NCBI RefSeq assembly: GCF_002234675.1
Contig: NC_019877.2
Coordinates: 4,732,832 to 4,796,831, forward strand
Reading direction: 5' to 3'
Source: Oryzias latipes
Lineage: Eukaryota; Chordata; Actinopteri; Beloniformes; Adrianichthyidae
DNA: 64,000 nt
Below the pieces are notes generated by a model. It saw only the letters and a program-made list of their open reading frames with translations, was not told the origin of the DNA and ran no database searches. The position numbers and the translations under genes are program-made. Shown here one piece after another: positions 1 to 59,534 of the stretch (its first letter is position 1; each line of letters opens with the position of its first letter).

Positions 1-406
1 ACAATATTTAATATTTAATGGCAATCACATTAATTTAATTAATAGTCTGGGGTCATCTTACAGAATCGAGACACTTTGAATGAGATCTGCTGAATTTTGT
101 CTTCACTGTTTGTTTTTCTACGTTTATTTAATCCAAATCCAAACGCTTTCACTTCTACAGATATTTGCTGCTTTATCACTGATTAGCCTTCCGGTTTGTT
201 CATCTTTACACATATTTTCCGTGTTATGTTCATCTGTTTTTACGAAAGTAATAAAAACAAAACAAAACTATTTTTCTATTGCAGCCTTATACTTAATGTT
301 CCCTTTGCCTTTTAAAAATGATAACTTTTACTTACAAAAGGGACATTTTGAAGCTTAATTAATTAGTTCTTAAACCGATGTGAAAGATGTTGCTGATGAA
401 CTTGAG

Positions 407-407
<1 letters not shown>

Positions 408-465
<58 letters not shown>
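408..465. repeat. (TA)n microsatellite
   Basis: Uninterrupted TA dinucleotides for about 58 nt. The surrounding 1-1900 region is AT-rich with no gene that I can support. Confidence 0.95.
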
Positions 466-468
<3 letters not shown>

Positions 469-1899
469 TCTGAATACAAAACTATGATTTCAGAGTATTA
501 AAATTTTTTAGAAACCTAAAATTGTTCCAAATAGTAGTCCTGATGTTTTCACTGTACACGACTTTTTTGTCGTTTTGAAATAGTCAAAGTTACACTTTTT
601 AAAATCAGATTGAAAACAAAAACGTGGCATGAAAACATACTTTTCTTTTGCTAAATCTTTTTTTAGACGGTGAAGCTGCAACAGAATCTTCTAGATTTTA
701 ACCGCCCAACTTTTTAAGATTTAAAAAAAAATATAGATATGACAAAATATGCAGTTTTCTGTTATCTCTTAAATTCCAGAAAAATAATTTTAAATAAATT
801 TCTGTTGCAAACATGATTCTAATTCAAAATGAAATTACATTATTGTACTTTTGGTTTATTTGCTGGACAAATCAAATGCAAATACTGTCATTAACTGAAA
901 AAAATGTTACTAAAAACATTTCCTTTTTAAAATTTCATGGGTGAGACTGGAAAAGCTATCAAACTTTAAGAAAGACATAATTTTGGGCTGTTATGATGTC
1001 AACATGGTCCAATTTTTTTTGTTTTTTGGAGGGATTTACATATTCTTGAATTGAATAGATGAACTCCAAATCAAATATTGAACACTTTTACCATGGATTA
1101 ATGCAATATGGTCATATATCAAACTAAAAACTCAATTTTAGCAAATGTAAAGTAAAGTCTAGCTCATGTTTACATTTTCTTGGTTTTTTTATGGCTATAT
1201 ATAAGATCTGTGTACAATTACATTTTTTTTGTCTCTTCTCATGACGTCATAGTCATACAAATAAGGGCTTTCACACTTTTGTTGTATATGTGGTTATATA
1301 TAAATCTGCACTGTTCACTACTTTTCATCAAACTTCTTCCTTTTTTGGCACAATATCGCCACCAGAGGTGAAAGTTGAAACTGCAGCCTCCATAAATAAA
1401 CCTAAAATGTGATGGCCAGCAAAAATCCACAATTAACTGAAGAAATAAAAAAAAAAAATTAAAGTTTCCAAAAACATAAAATAAAATACAAAAAATTTAA
1501 GGATGAATGAACGGTGTCCTGCTTGTGCCGGTCCCAAGAATGGTTAATGTAGAAAAAAAAAGACGATTGCATTCACATTTCAGAGAAATGTCTTTTTGAG
1601 GGATTAGGAACCATTTTCTCAAACAATCAAGTGAAAGGGTTGAAACATACATTTGAAAAGCAGCCAATCCAGCTAAAAAACCTTAAAACCCTTTGGTTAA
1701 GTCAGGAAAAACAGTTTTAAAAAGGAAGATTTAGCACTTCATCATACCTGCAATAAGAAAGCTGAATATAATGAATATAAATTAACCCACCTTAGTAAAC
1801 ATAAATGTCTGATTGACGTACAGACAATCCACAGAGACACTGCAGGGTGTCAGATGCTCCAAAAAAATAAAAAAATAAACTACCTTTCTCTGCCTGTCT

Positions 1900-49567
<47,668 letters not shown>

Positions 49568-50772
49568 GGGTGGACTGGAACAAAGCAGGACTCAGAGATG
49601 CTTGTTTTGCTAATACAGTGTTCAAAAATTAGATTTAGCTAAAGATCAGAGAAGGGGCTCTGCGTCCTGCTCTTTTTACATCTGTGTCCTTCTATGCAAA
49701 AGCATGCATTTGAGCATCATCTGGGCTGCACTTGTGTTTACTTAACTAAATCTCCACACCGACAGTTGCAGTATGAGTTGTATATTTTCTATATAGAGTT
49801 TTGCTGTCAATGACACCTGTTACCTCTTTGCACGGTAAAGTATTTCTACTGTTTTGTTTTGTTTTTCCTAAGGAAAGGCTTTTCAGATCAATGTGGAAGC
49901 ATTCTACATGGGCAACGTATTGATTGTGTTCACAGATACTGCATTTGTATGGCAGATAGGTCAGAGTTATTTCACTGTTTTATTATTCCAAAGAACAAAA
50001 ATGACTATTTCCTTTACTTCTTCGAAATATCCACAAAAATCATTTGGAAAATTGTCTTTTTTCCTATTTTGAACATTTGGCTCTTTCAGTTTGGCAATTT
50101 GTTTAACTATTTTAAGAATTTAAGCCCACACTTTATCAACCAGTGTCATAAATATAATCAATTCAAGCTATAAGTCCAGTAAAAATTCCTCTTTGAGGCT
50201 TGAAGTATAAATGAATGTCTTCACTCTCTTGTTTCTTTAGATTAGAAACTTCATATATTTTTTAAACACCTGTGATGAACAAGCTGCTGTTAAATTAACA
50301 TCTAAACATTTAAGGAAATGTCCTTTTAGATATTTAAGGCCTGTATGTTTTCAAAATGTGAATGAAAGACATATATTAATATATATAAGAATCTTTTTAA
50401 ATGAGTTTTATTTTGGCTGATAAAGTAAATATGAAGGAAATGTGTAGTCTCCTTTATGTGCTGTCACTCTCAACATACAATCTCTTTTAAGACAACTGAA
50501 AATTTGGGACTTAAGGACATAAAGTTGAAGCTGGAGCTTCGTCAGGATCAGGACTGTCCATGCTACAGTTAGCTGTTCTCACAGTTGGATCAGTTGTGCT
50601 ACCAGACACTCGAACAGTGCAGTGCTTTGGTAGACTTTTGGGTGTGGCGCCTGTCCAGATCTAAATTATCCAGGTCCAAACTAGAATGACTCTTTCATTA
50701 TGTGCGTCACCCAAATCAGAGGAAAAGGTAAGATGACGGGATCTTGTGCAGCCAGGGTTCATTTTTTCCACA

Positions 50773-50778
50773 AATAAA
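50773..50778 (+). terminator. Candidate kcnh4 polyadenylation signal
   Basis: AATAAA about 1.2 kb after the stop. It is one of several possible; the duplicated copy at 63.7 kb has lost it (catataaac). No transcript evidence is available. Confidence 0.3.
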
Positions 50779-52520
50779 CACTGTGTATGTTGAGATTTCA
50801 TGACAACATTAAAGAAAAAAATTATTAACAGTTTATTGACTTTCTTAGATTAGGGAGAAACAATATAGATCTAAAACATTATTTCTCTCATTTTCTTCCT
50901 GGTGGTCTAACGTGTGGACCTACTAAAAATGAAAGCGACCAAACTTTTAATTGGTTATCCAATAAATTGTTGGTATTTTAGACAACTGTATTTTTTTTTA
51001 AAGCTTTAAAAATCTCTTTTCCGTTATATGGTATATTTTCCATTTCCTCTGTCTGCAGCTGTCAGTCAGAACATAACAGAAGGTTTAGTGAAAGGACTTC
51101 CCTTCCCAGCAATCATTGTGTTTTCCTGTAATCCTTGACTTACTTTGATAAGTCTGTCTGGGTAAACCTATGCCGTCATTTTACGGTAATCAGAGTTTTG
51201 TCACCTTGTAAATAGAGACATAGTGATAAGCACATTCAGGACAGGAGACACAATACTCAAATTGACCTGGTCTGGTACTGGTACACTCCAGCCCTGCCCT
51301 TTCTTTTTCTTGGCTGCAACATCCAGGTAACTTTTTTTAAAGAAACATGCAATAATACTTGGTAAGCTACTGTTACTCTAGCCTGTAATTTGTACACTGG
51401 GGATATTCTGAGGGACTTTTTGGAATTGCACAACATGAACGACAATGATTGTCTGTTCTTGCAACAAGAAATGTGCAAATAAATCATAAAAAAAACAATA
51501 AAAGGCTTTCATACCAACATTAGCTGAAAAAAAATATGCTCTGCAACAAGCTTAAAAAAAGCCACATTAGGGAGAAAATAAAACATTTCTGAAGCTATTT
51601 CCTGTAACTTACATTACAGAAATTAGCTGTATTTTCATTTCTTGTCAATGAATGTGTTGCATTATCCAATTCTTAATTAAATTAACTGAAAGTTTTAGTC
51701 ATAATGACTATAAACTTTTGAAAGTACTTTCTTTCAGCTTTTATTAATCTTGTACCGCCATTTAATTGTTTTATTTTTTGGCAGTTTTAAACTAAACTGT
51801 AGCTTTCTGTCATTTCTACTGAAACGGTTTCTGTTTCAAGCATGCTAACAATACAAATGGTAAAAAAAACATAACAAATGTCACCCAGGGGCCCGAAACC
51901 TGAGGCGCTCAAGAAAAATAACCATTTGTTTCAGTTAATTAAGTTATGTCATTAATGTTTACATGTTTTACAAGAGATTTAACTGAGCAAAAAGATGGTA
52001 AAATGTTTAATCATCTTATCATCAAAATAAGCTTAAAAAGCACATAATCTAGATACCGTTCAGAAGCAGCTTTTATTGCATTTATATTTATATTTCATAG
52101 TAAAAGGAGATAAAGGATAAAAAATTCTCAATAAGGATAGAAAAGGCCACATTTGATTTGGCGTTCTTGCATTTTTGATTTAAGTATATCTGCTGCAGCA
52201 AAAGGATCTTATTTGACTTAGGGTGTTTTATTTTGAAGGGAATTTCATTGTTCTGCCATCAAAAATAATACGATAAAACTATTATGCTTCAATTATTGTG
52301 GATGTTTAAAAACTACATTTTATAAATGCATGGCTTCATGGACATTTTTGTTTTTTTCTAAACGGTAAAGCAGCGTACCTTTCAAACCAAAATTCCTACC
52401 AAACTGATAAATATTAACAAGAAGTTGAGTATCTTTCCAACTTTTTTAATAGATTTAGTTTTGAACTATGCCGTTCGTGTGTGCATGTTGTCATGTGTGC
52501 ATTTTCCCATCTGTAAAGTT

Positions 52521-52536
52521 GGGGGGGGGGGGGGGG
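52521..52536. repeat. G16 homopolymer in the Ly6 gene upstream region
   Basis: Sixteen Gs, ending 75 bp before the TATA box. Likely unstable in length. Confidence 0.9.
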
Positions 52537-52610
52537 CGTGAGACGAGCCAGATGATCATTTTGATAGTTAATGATTCTTTTGTAGTTCTTTTATGTTGCA
52601 ATAGAGCCAC

Positions 52611-52617
52611 TATAAAA
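52611..52617 (+). promoter_or_regulatory. TATA box of the Ly6-like gene
   Basis: TATAAAA in cactataaaagctgg. Transcription would start near 52640. The short leader exon ends at 52680 before donor gtaagattgg. This placement fits the downstream gene and nothing else. Confidence 0.7.
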
Positions 52618-52822
52618 GCTGGCTTCAAATCCGCTTGTCACTCATTCAAACTTTCAAACCTCAGAAGCAAAGGTTCTCAGGTAAGATTGGTTTAATGTTG
52701 AAATTAAAGAATCATGCTCTCATTAAGCTCTAAAATAATTTATTTTAACCTTTTCCTTTCTCTTTCTGTCATTTTTTTGTATTCAGATTTCTTTTTAGAA
52801 AGGAGACAAAGTGTTCATAGAC

Positions 52823-52871
52823 ATGAAGCCTGCTATTCTGTTTGTTTTGGTTCTGGTGCTCATCAGCCAGA
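52823..52871 (+). CDS. Ly6-like gene coding exon 1 (signal peptide)
   Basis: ATG after an in-exon leader ending gttcatagac. Encodes the hydrophobic signal sequence. Donor gtgagt at 52872, phase 1. Confidence 0.85.
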
Positions 52872-53626
52872 GTGAGTCCTTCTGAAAAAGACTTTTTGGA
52901 AAAAGTTTCTAATATCTGTGAATTAAATTTTAAAAAGTGATATTTTCATTTTTAAGGTGATGGTTTAAAATGTTACTGTCATGGATGGGAGGGTTGTCCC
53001 GGTGAAGTCCACGACTGCAAACCTGAAGAAACTGTGTGTCTTGGGACTGTCTTTCTTCAAGTTCCTGGTGAGTTTGGCTCTTCTTTTGTCTACAATTTAA
53101 CCCACTACAATGAAAATCGTGTTTTTGGTGTTTTTAACATGTTCTTGTAGCATTTCTCTCATGATGGTGAACTCATATTAAGAAAACTAATATTAAGGTT
53201 GGATTTTTGAGTATTTATTCATACAAATTGTTACGAATCAGGAGCAGACGAAAACATGAAGCTGGAAAAATCTTGTCACAGTTACGCAGGTAGAACCAGC
53301 AGGCTAAAAACTCCTTACTACTGTCCAATCCAATAGATCCACTTCTAAACAAGTACATCCGTGTACCTCTTTACTTTCCTCGTCTGAGCTGGCATCTGGC
53401 TCTAAACTGTACAGCTGGATGTTGCACTGGTAATGTTAGGCTGGGGGTGTGAGGGGCTGTAAGCCAACAGGAGAGAGTGTAAACCACAAAACTGAAACAA
53501 CTAATTGACAGTTAATCTTTCACAGGTCGATACTTGAAGAGATGTGCAGAACCCAGCGCATGCTCAAACCTGAACGTACCTGGTGTTGTGTATTCCACTT
53601 GCTGCAGGACTGACTTGTGCAACTGA
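52823..53626 (+). CDS. Secreted Ly6/uPAR three-finger protein, 86 residues
   Basis: Spliced CDS 52823-52871, 52957-53067, 53526-53626, with phase 1 introns at both junctions, the classic Ly6 layout. Residues 1-19 or so form a signal peptide (MKPAILFVLVLVLISQ). The mature part has ten cysteines in three-finger order, starting LKCYC and ending STCCRTDLCN followed directly by TGA. There is no hydrophobic tail after LCN, so no GPI anchor: it should be secreted, like SLURP-type members, not membrane-held like Lynx or CD59. The fold is certain from spacing; the partner is not. Family members bind nicotinic receptors or other surface proteins. No specific ortholog recognised. A short leader exon (about 52640-52680) and a TATA box lie upstream. 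Confidence 0.88.
52957..53067 (+). CDS. Ly6-like gene coding exon 2 (fingers 1-2)
   Basis: Acceptor tttttaag at 52956 and donor gtgagt at 53068. Encodes LKCYCHGWEGCPG through VCLGTVFLQVP with five cysteines. Confidence 0.87.
53105..53490 (+). repeat. Dispersed repeat family B, copy 4, in the last intron of the Ly6 gene
   Basis: Contains ggtgtttttaacatgttctt, gttacgaatcaggagcagac, ctcgtctgagctggcatctg and ctaaactgtacagctggat, collinear with the copy at 10.1 kb. It fills most of the 458-bp intron and explains its size relative to the 85-bp first coding intron. Confidence 0.65.
53526..53626 (+). CDS. Ly6-like gene coding exon 3 (finger 3, stop)
   Basis: Acceptor ctttcacag at 53525. Encodes five cysteines ending CCRTDLCN and TGA. 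The preceding intron carries a dispersed repeat. Confidence 0.87.
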
Positions 53627-53675
53627 TGCGCTGAAGTCAGTCAAAACTGCTTTGTCATTAACTGATGTCTTCCAC

Positions 53676-53681
53676 AATAAA
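53676..53681 (+). terminator. Polyadenylation signal of the Ly6-like gene
   Basis: AATAAA 50 nt after the stop, followed by a tttgtctgttgttg GU-rich stretch. Confidence 0.75.
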
Positions 53682-54489
53682 ACAGTGTTTTACCCACATT
53701 TGTCTGTTGTTGCACAATTGTTTTCAAAGAAATTTCATATTATTTGCTTTTGAGTATATAGGGTTAATTTGGTCTTACATGTTTAAATGCAATCAAGTTG
53801 ATAAGCAGTCAATAGTCAGTTATTTGTAAGCATTTTTATTAATGTGGGACACATCCAGATGGACACTTTGAAGTTAAAAGTAGCAGACTTTGTGCTCATA
53901 AATTATAATTAAAAGATAAAATCTAAAAAATTAATGTGGTATCGGCAGTAAGCAGTTTTATGAACCTAATGTAATCATTTTTAAACGAGAAACATGTTTC
54001 ACCCTTGTGCTATCCTAGGCACTTTAACATTGGGAGTTGGGTCATCTAGAACCACTAGACAGTGCTCTGAACCTTTTTTCTTCAATGATTTGTGAACCTC
54101 ACTGGTGTCCATGGATTACATGAAATTTTTCCACCTTTATCCAGCTTTGTCATGGTAGGAAGAACACGTCAAAGTAAGGGTGGGGTCATCTAAGATAACA
54201 CACAAGGGTTAAGATTGAATTAGAAAATAAGGGTGAAAAATACTTGGACTTATACCATGCTACGGGTGAATACTCAATTCTGATTGGCTGCAGGGTGGAT
54301 TTAAAAAGGGATACACATACCTCAGTGATATACCACACCTAAAAAAGAAGTTATGGCCACATAGCCCAAATGTTCTATATCACTGCACTGGCTTCTTTGT
54401 AACAGACTTTTTCTTTATTATCTGAACAAAAATAAGTGGGAAATAGTGACCTTTCTATCTGAACTGATGCTTAATTGAACCTTTTTTAT

Positions 54490-54620
54490 TTATTTATTTT
54501 TGCTTGTCCTGTCCAACAATTGGGCACACAGACAGCAGCTGTGTTGGATACATTTTACTGTTACAAAAAGGGGTTGTGGATCTTCTGACACACAAGGTGT
54601 ATATTTGAATAAACCCTTTT
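54490..54620 (-). mobile_element. Fragment of the same LINE 3' tail, minus strand
   Basis: The reverse complement reads caattgttggacaggacaag and gtttattcaaatataccttg-like sequence, collinear with the 37.6-37.74 kb tail, followed by an A-rich end. Upstream of the coiled-coil gene. Confidence 0.6.
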
Positions 54621-54782
54621 GTAGTTTAGGCTAAACTTTATTCATATTGATTACATTTGTGTCTTTTCTTTGTTGAACTGGACAGAAAAGAGGAAGAGGA
54701 AAGAAGGAAGGATGTTGGAAACTAAACAGTCATTAAGCAACAAAGTGCTGGAGGGTTATCATCATTACTGTCTGGTGTAAAT

Positions 54783-55375
54783 GTGAGTCAAAAGGGGCGG
54801 GGCCTGTCCACACAGACACTGAAGTGGCTCCAAAAACCTTCATATAACATGCTGAACAGACCTATTGGTTTGATCATACAGTCAGTTACAAAGCGGCAGC
54901 TACAGTTCCCAGAACAGATAAGGGTTATGGGATCTGGACATAAACAGTTCCTTTTTTTTTATTATTCCTCACCAGAAACTGTGACTCGTCTTTTTTGGTA
55001 TTGCATTCTCACTCAAACATTTTGGAAAGATTTGACACATTTTATAACAACTTATCTATGTGAAGACTATAAATTATACTGTGAACATATTATTTTTTTA
55101 TATATTTTACACAAGGTAGATTTAATGCAGAGACAATTTATATTATTTTATTTATAACATTTGAAGCATGGTCACTTTTGACACTTTAACAGATTCCTTT
55201 ACCTTAATTATTTTTGTTGTCTTTTTGTTGCTATTATTGGGGCTTTTTTTGTTCATTTTCCTGGCAAATATGAAAATTTTGTCTTTTACACATAGTGTGG
55301 AGTGTTAATGTTTGGTATTTTGTATTTGCAATATTTGTCAATAAAGTTGATTTAATAAAAAAAAAGAAAAAGGGC
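54783..55375 (+). mobile_element. L1-like LINE 3' end (ORF2 carboxy terminus)
   Basis: An open stretch to 55157 encodes SSPETVTRLFWYCILTQTFW, resembling the Cys/Trp-containing carboxy end of L1-type ORF2. It is followed by an AT-rich 3' UTR with caataaagttgatttaataa and an A tract at 55360. It is heavily 5'-truncated. A GA microsatellite follows. Confidence 0.65.
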
Positions 55376-55377
55376 GA

Positions 55378-55399
55378 GTGAGTGAGAGAGAGAGAGAGC
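55378..55399. repeat. GA-rich microsatellite
   Basis: gtgagtgagagagagagagagag directly after the L1 tail. A possible non-coding first exon of the next gene ends at a gtaagt near 55459. Confidence 0.6.
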
Positions 55400-56441
55400 A
55401 CAAAAGCGAAAGAAGCTGCAGATTCCCGGTGACGCAAAAGTGGGTCAACTTAAACCTGTAAGTATTTTAGTCCACTTTTTCAACGAGCACAACGTTGGAT
55501 AATATTTCAGCAAAACGCTCTCTATTAGTCAATGTGTCCATTTCTACCTTTGACGCCCTTAGTTTGGAACGATTCGGCACAGAGCAGCGCGTGCATGGAG
55601 GGTAAACGGGCCTTCAAAACACAAAATAAAACACCGCATGATTTTCAAAATAAAATGGACCATGTTTACAGCAGGTTTATTTTTCTCTCTCGCTGCAGGC
55701 TTGACGTTATTTATATGTCCATAGTTTAAGTAGACACAGGTGACTGGCGCTTTACAAATTTAGTTTACTTTAAAATTGTACTGCCACATCTATAAGTAAT
55801 ACTAATAAGTATTATTAAAATAAAATACTTATTGTTATTGTTGTAGTACTGGAAGTGGAACAGCCTAATAGTAGAGTGGATATACGTTCTTCACAGTTAC
55901 TGTGCAAGAATCAACAGGGTGGACATTTAATGGTCATCGCTACTTATGTGATGAACAACCAACAACAAGGGGACCACCAGTGAAGATTTTTGGCATGTTT
56001 TTAACCTATAATTTAAAAAAAATGAGAGTGTGCAACTATAAGTAAGGTTAAAAGGGTGAGAAACATTATGCTTTGTCACATCAGGAAACCATGTTTTTCC
56101 TGGGATATATTAAGATCAATAAAAATTGATCATGAAGGAATAATTAATAATTGCAGTTTGTGCTCATCTGGGCACACCAAGTTTTTCATATATCGCTATA
56201 GGGCTGTAAAAGGCAGAACAAGATTCGCAAGCTTTACACCGCTTTGACATTTTGCACCAACCCTCTTCCAACAGTGGTATATGCACTAGCATCAGGTAGT
56301 GACAGACCTGTGTGAACACTGTATGCTAAAAGCGCATTCTTGAACATGCATCACATGCCCGGTGTGTTTGTCGCATAAGAGCTCATTCCACGACCTTTTT
56401 TTTCTCCTCCCAGGTTCCGACACACCACCACATCTGTGAGG

Positions 56442-56931
56442 ATGGAGCGATCTGATCTAATGTTCTTGCAGGCTGTCATAGAGCCTCTTGAGACTGGGCT
56501 GTTGTCCTTCAACCACCTGTCAGAGATGGTCCTCAGTGTAGATGCAGACATTGTCTCCTCTGAATGTCAGACCTTTGATGACATCAGACGAGAGATTGAG
56601 AAAATAGAGAAGCACTTCAGAGAGTCAGAGCAGATAGCCGATGTGGAGCTACATCGTCTAGATAACAAAACTGAGAGTCTCACTGCTGATCATAGCAATA
56701 TAATGAAAAAGAGAAAGGAGCAAGACGCCAAGTTAGCAGACTTGGAAACCTGTCTGGACTCATATGAGTCCTCCTTAAAGAGTTACAGTGAAGCTCAAGA
56801 GACTGAGCAGAGAAACCTGGAATCTGCAGAGCAGACCCTGAAGGAAATGGAACAGAATAGAGATTATGCAACCACAATAAGGAATGTTGGAGCTGGCCTT
56901 TTTGCTATACCAATTTTTGGATGGATTGCTG
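56442..56931 (+). CDS. Coiled-coil gene coding exon 1
   Basis: Encodes residues 1-163 plus one base: the amino helical arm and the first half of the hydrophobic segment. Donor gtaagt at 56932. Confidence 0.82.
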
Positions 56932-57416
56932 GTAAGTAAATTTAATATGAAATCAGAGCTGGTATTTGCTGCTAAAATCTCCTTCACTGTTTTGCAGGTG
57001 CAGTCATGGTTGGTGTTGGCCAAACCGACTTAAACTCAGCCTGGGAGCTAATAGAAAAAGCTCGTCAGGAGATGGAGAAATGTGACGCCCAGGTGAAGGT
57101 CTACAGTCAAAAAGTGTCCGAGTGTAAAGAATCGATTGCTAAAGCTCAGGGAGAAATCCAAGAGGTCAGTAGCAGAATTAGTGAGCTTGAGGCAGAACTG
57201 CAGGACTTGTCAATGAAACGGGAAACTATTGCAGACGTTCAGAGTCAAACTAGAGAAGCCGTTCATCGTCTGGGGCTTCTTTCTGGGGTGGGGAAGGCAG
57301 CTGAGCGACAGACCAGAAATCTGATTCTGGTGGAGGCCTTGGTGAAGGTGGTGAACCAATTGACACCAGTGCTGACCCAGATAGGAGGTGATCTGCTGCC
57401 CTCCCTAGGCTTATAA
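56442..57416 (+). CDS. Unassigned coiled-coil protein with central hydrophobic segment, 302 residues
   Basis: Spliced CDS 56442-56931 and 56998-57416 across a 66-nt GT-AG intron (phase 1). ATG chosen as first in the exon after acceptor ctcctcccag. I do not recognise a named family. No signal peptide. Residues about 1-145 are helical and charged, with heptad-like patterns. Residues 149-171 are a Gly-rich hydrophobic segment (NVGAGLFAIPIFGWIAG and onward). Residues 175-245 form a second charged helical arm, and 250-302 a more apolar carboxy helix ending LLPSLGL. Helix-hydrophobic-helix order is seen in membrane-inserting helical proteins, including ApoL-like and ClyA/HBL-type folds. That is an architectural resemblance only. 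The intron falls inside the hydrophobic segment. A hAT element abuts the stop codon. Confidence 0.8.
56998..57416 (+). CDS. Coiled-coil gene coding exon 2
   Basis: Acceptor tttgcag at 56997. Encodes the second half of the hydrophobic segment, the second helical arm and the stop TAA at 57414-57416. Confidence 0.82.
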
Positions 57417-57417
57417 T

Positions 57418-58512
57418 TAGGGATGGGTACCGTGCCCCGGTATTGAACCAGCCCCGGGGCCACATTCTTCGGGACCGTAGTATCGTTAAGATCTGACCTG
57501 ATCGGTTCTGCTATCGGTACTGGAGAAGTTACTTTTTCTTTTTTTGTGTGTCCCACAAGCGTTATCTGCCATATTTAACTCACCAAGTCAGTCAATTTTC
57601 CGTTAATTAATGATGATATTAATTTCGGTATTCTCGTTGAAGCGGAGAGCTCTGTCTGTCTATTTGTGTGCACGGGGGGCGGGGCTGTTGTTCAGACAGC
57701 ACGCGCCGCGCGCGCACGCACACAAGACAAGGCAGCGCACACACAGTGGCGATCTTGTAGGGGACACGTGAGCGCCCTAGACTAAGAACACCCGTTTCTG
57801 TGTAAAATTAATGAAGTTTGTATCAAGGAGCCCCTACCATCCTGTCACCTTGCTGCTACGATGACCGCATGTTACGCTGTTTGTGTAGAACGCGCTGGAG
57901 CGGCGTGTTGGCGTGTTCTACACAAACAGGTTGAGAGACGGGGTTTAGATTCACCGCTTATGATTCCAGACCCGTGACACACTATCAGCTGCTTCCTAAT
58001 ACTTAATATAATATATAATATAATATATATATTAATAATAATTAATGACTAATGATAGTTGTCATCTGTAAAATTAATATAATTTATTGGGTTTACTAGA
58101 TTTAAACAAAAATAAATAAATATAAAGAAGTCGGCATCAACGTGAATTTGTTTCCATCATCTCACTTAACTTAGCTCTGGGTGTTTGACAGTTAGAAAAG
58201 TCTATTCAAGGTTGTGGAAAATGGACAAAAGATCAAAGGAAACATCACGCTCATAAAGAATAAAAATAATTAGATTAAATAATTAAATGAATATCCCATC
58301 TGGAACATTCTCATGTATATAAAGTAAAATCTTTTGTTAAAAAAAGTGTTGTTGCATAATGAGGAAATAAAATACTTTATGTTCTTCATTTGTTATTTAT
58401 TTATTTTTCGTCCTCAAAAAGTATCGATAAGAGTACCGTTAAAATACCGGATCGATAAGCAGTATCGATAAGAGTAGTAGTACCGTTAAAACCTTAACGA
58501 TACCCATCCCTA
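57418..58512. mobile_element. Non-autonomous hAT-like transposon, 1095 bp
   Basis: Terminal inverted repeats tagggatgggtaccg and cgatacccatcccta. Perfect 8-bp target duplication cttataat at 57410-57417 and 58513-58520. No transposase is seen. The interior has a GC-rich patch with cgccgcgcgcgcac, an imperfect hairpin at about 57877-57930 (ctgtttgtgtagaacgcg / cgtgttctacacaaacag), and scattered gtatcgataagagtacc motifs near the right end. Confidence 0.88.
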
Positions 58513-58547
58513 CTTATAATGGAGGATATAAAGACCAACCTCAGAAA

Positions 58548-58553
58548 ATTAAA
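58548..58553 (+). terminator. Candidate polyadenylation signal of the coiled-coil gene
   Basis: ATTAAA in the sequence displaced to the far side of the hAT element; 35 nt after the stop before insertion. Now more than 1.1 kb away. Confidence 0.3.
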
Positions 58554-58714
58554 ACCCAGTTTAAAAGATGTACATTTTCACTCACATGTTTTCCATTGTT
58601 TCTTATCACAAAATCAAAAAAATATCTCTCTTGGTATGATTTTTTTTTTCCTCTTTACATGAGATATTAGACAAAAGTCAATATCAGCTGATGATGATGA
58701 TAATGATAATACTC

Positions 58715-58945
58715 TGTTTAACCCTATATAACCATTTATATCATATAAGATACATATATTTCTGAGACTTCTATCTCAGCATGATTCAAACTTTCCTCAA
58801 AAAGCCATTGTATATAACTTGATCCATGTGTTTTGCCCTGTAGTGCATTATCCCTCCACTAGGGGGAGTAGAAGGGCTTTTTCTGCTTGTTTCAAAATGG
58901 CTTCATCATTTGATCCTCAAAAACACTTTTGGTGGGAAAAAGTTC
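58715..58945 (+). repeat. Unclassified repeat, copy A of a local pair
   Basis: Collinear with 59535-59745: tatatttctgagac, agcatgat(t/c)caaact, cattgtata(t/g)aacttgatccatgt, ttttctgcttgtttcaaaa in this copy. About 0.8 kb apart, same orientation. Confidence 0.7.
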
Positions 58946-59534
58946 CGCTAAGTTGAAATCTTTGTTGCAAGAATAACTAATATTTTGTTATTTGCTGTTT
59001 TAAAAAGACTCTTTACTGTATTGAAGTAATGTAAAATTTGGTGATAACTATTTATAATACACAATATAGTACACAATGTTAACCCTGTATTCATTCATTG
59101 TGGTGTTATGGCATTGCTTTAAAAGGAATCTGTTACACAACTACGGGGTCGCTATTGAGTGACGTCACGCCTGTGCCCGGCAAGCATGAAGTGTGGCATG
59201 TTAAGCAGTGTTCAAATAAAGCACTCTAGCAAGTCAGAGGAAAAGAAATGTCAATGATTTTTTTCGTTTAACATTTACCTTATTTTAAATTTGCAGCATT
59301 TTGACAGGATTTATTTTTTATTTAGTGAAAAATATAAGTTATATAAGATAAGTTATTTGAGGTTTACATTGATTTATTGCAGAATAATATTTTCTGTCTC
59401 TTATTTTTCTTATTTATGTTAAAAAAAGTCTTAAAAGTTTTGTTTGAGTGTTCAACTAAACTGTATTCTGTTTGGTCCGCGACCTTCAGCGTGTTTTGGA
59501 TTTTGGATTCCTGTGCGATCGAGTTTGACACCCC

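Noticed and set aside
49859..50173. A 104-codon ORF found twice (also 61038-61322)
   Set aside because: It is kcnh4 3' UTR and its duplicate. Conservation between them reflects the recent duplication, not coding constraint.
59099..59235. Possible solo LTR (cgtcacgcctgtgcccggca ... aataaagcactc)
   Set aside because: Has LTR-like words but I could find neither matched TG/CA ends nor a target duplication.
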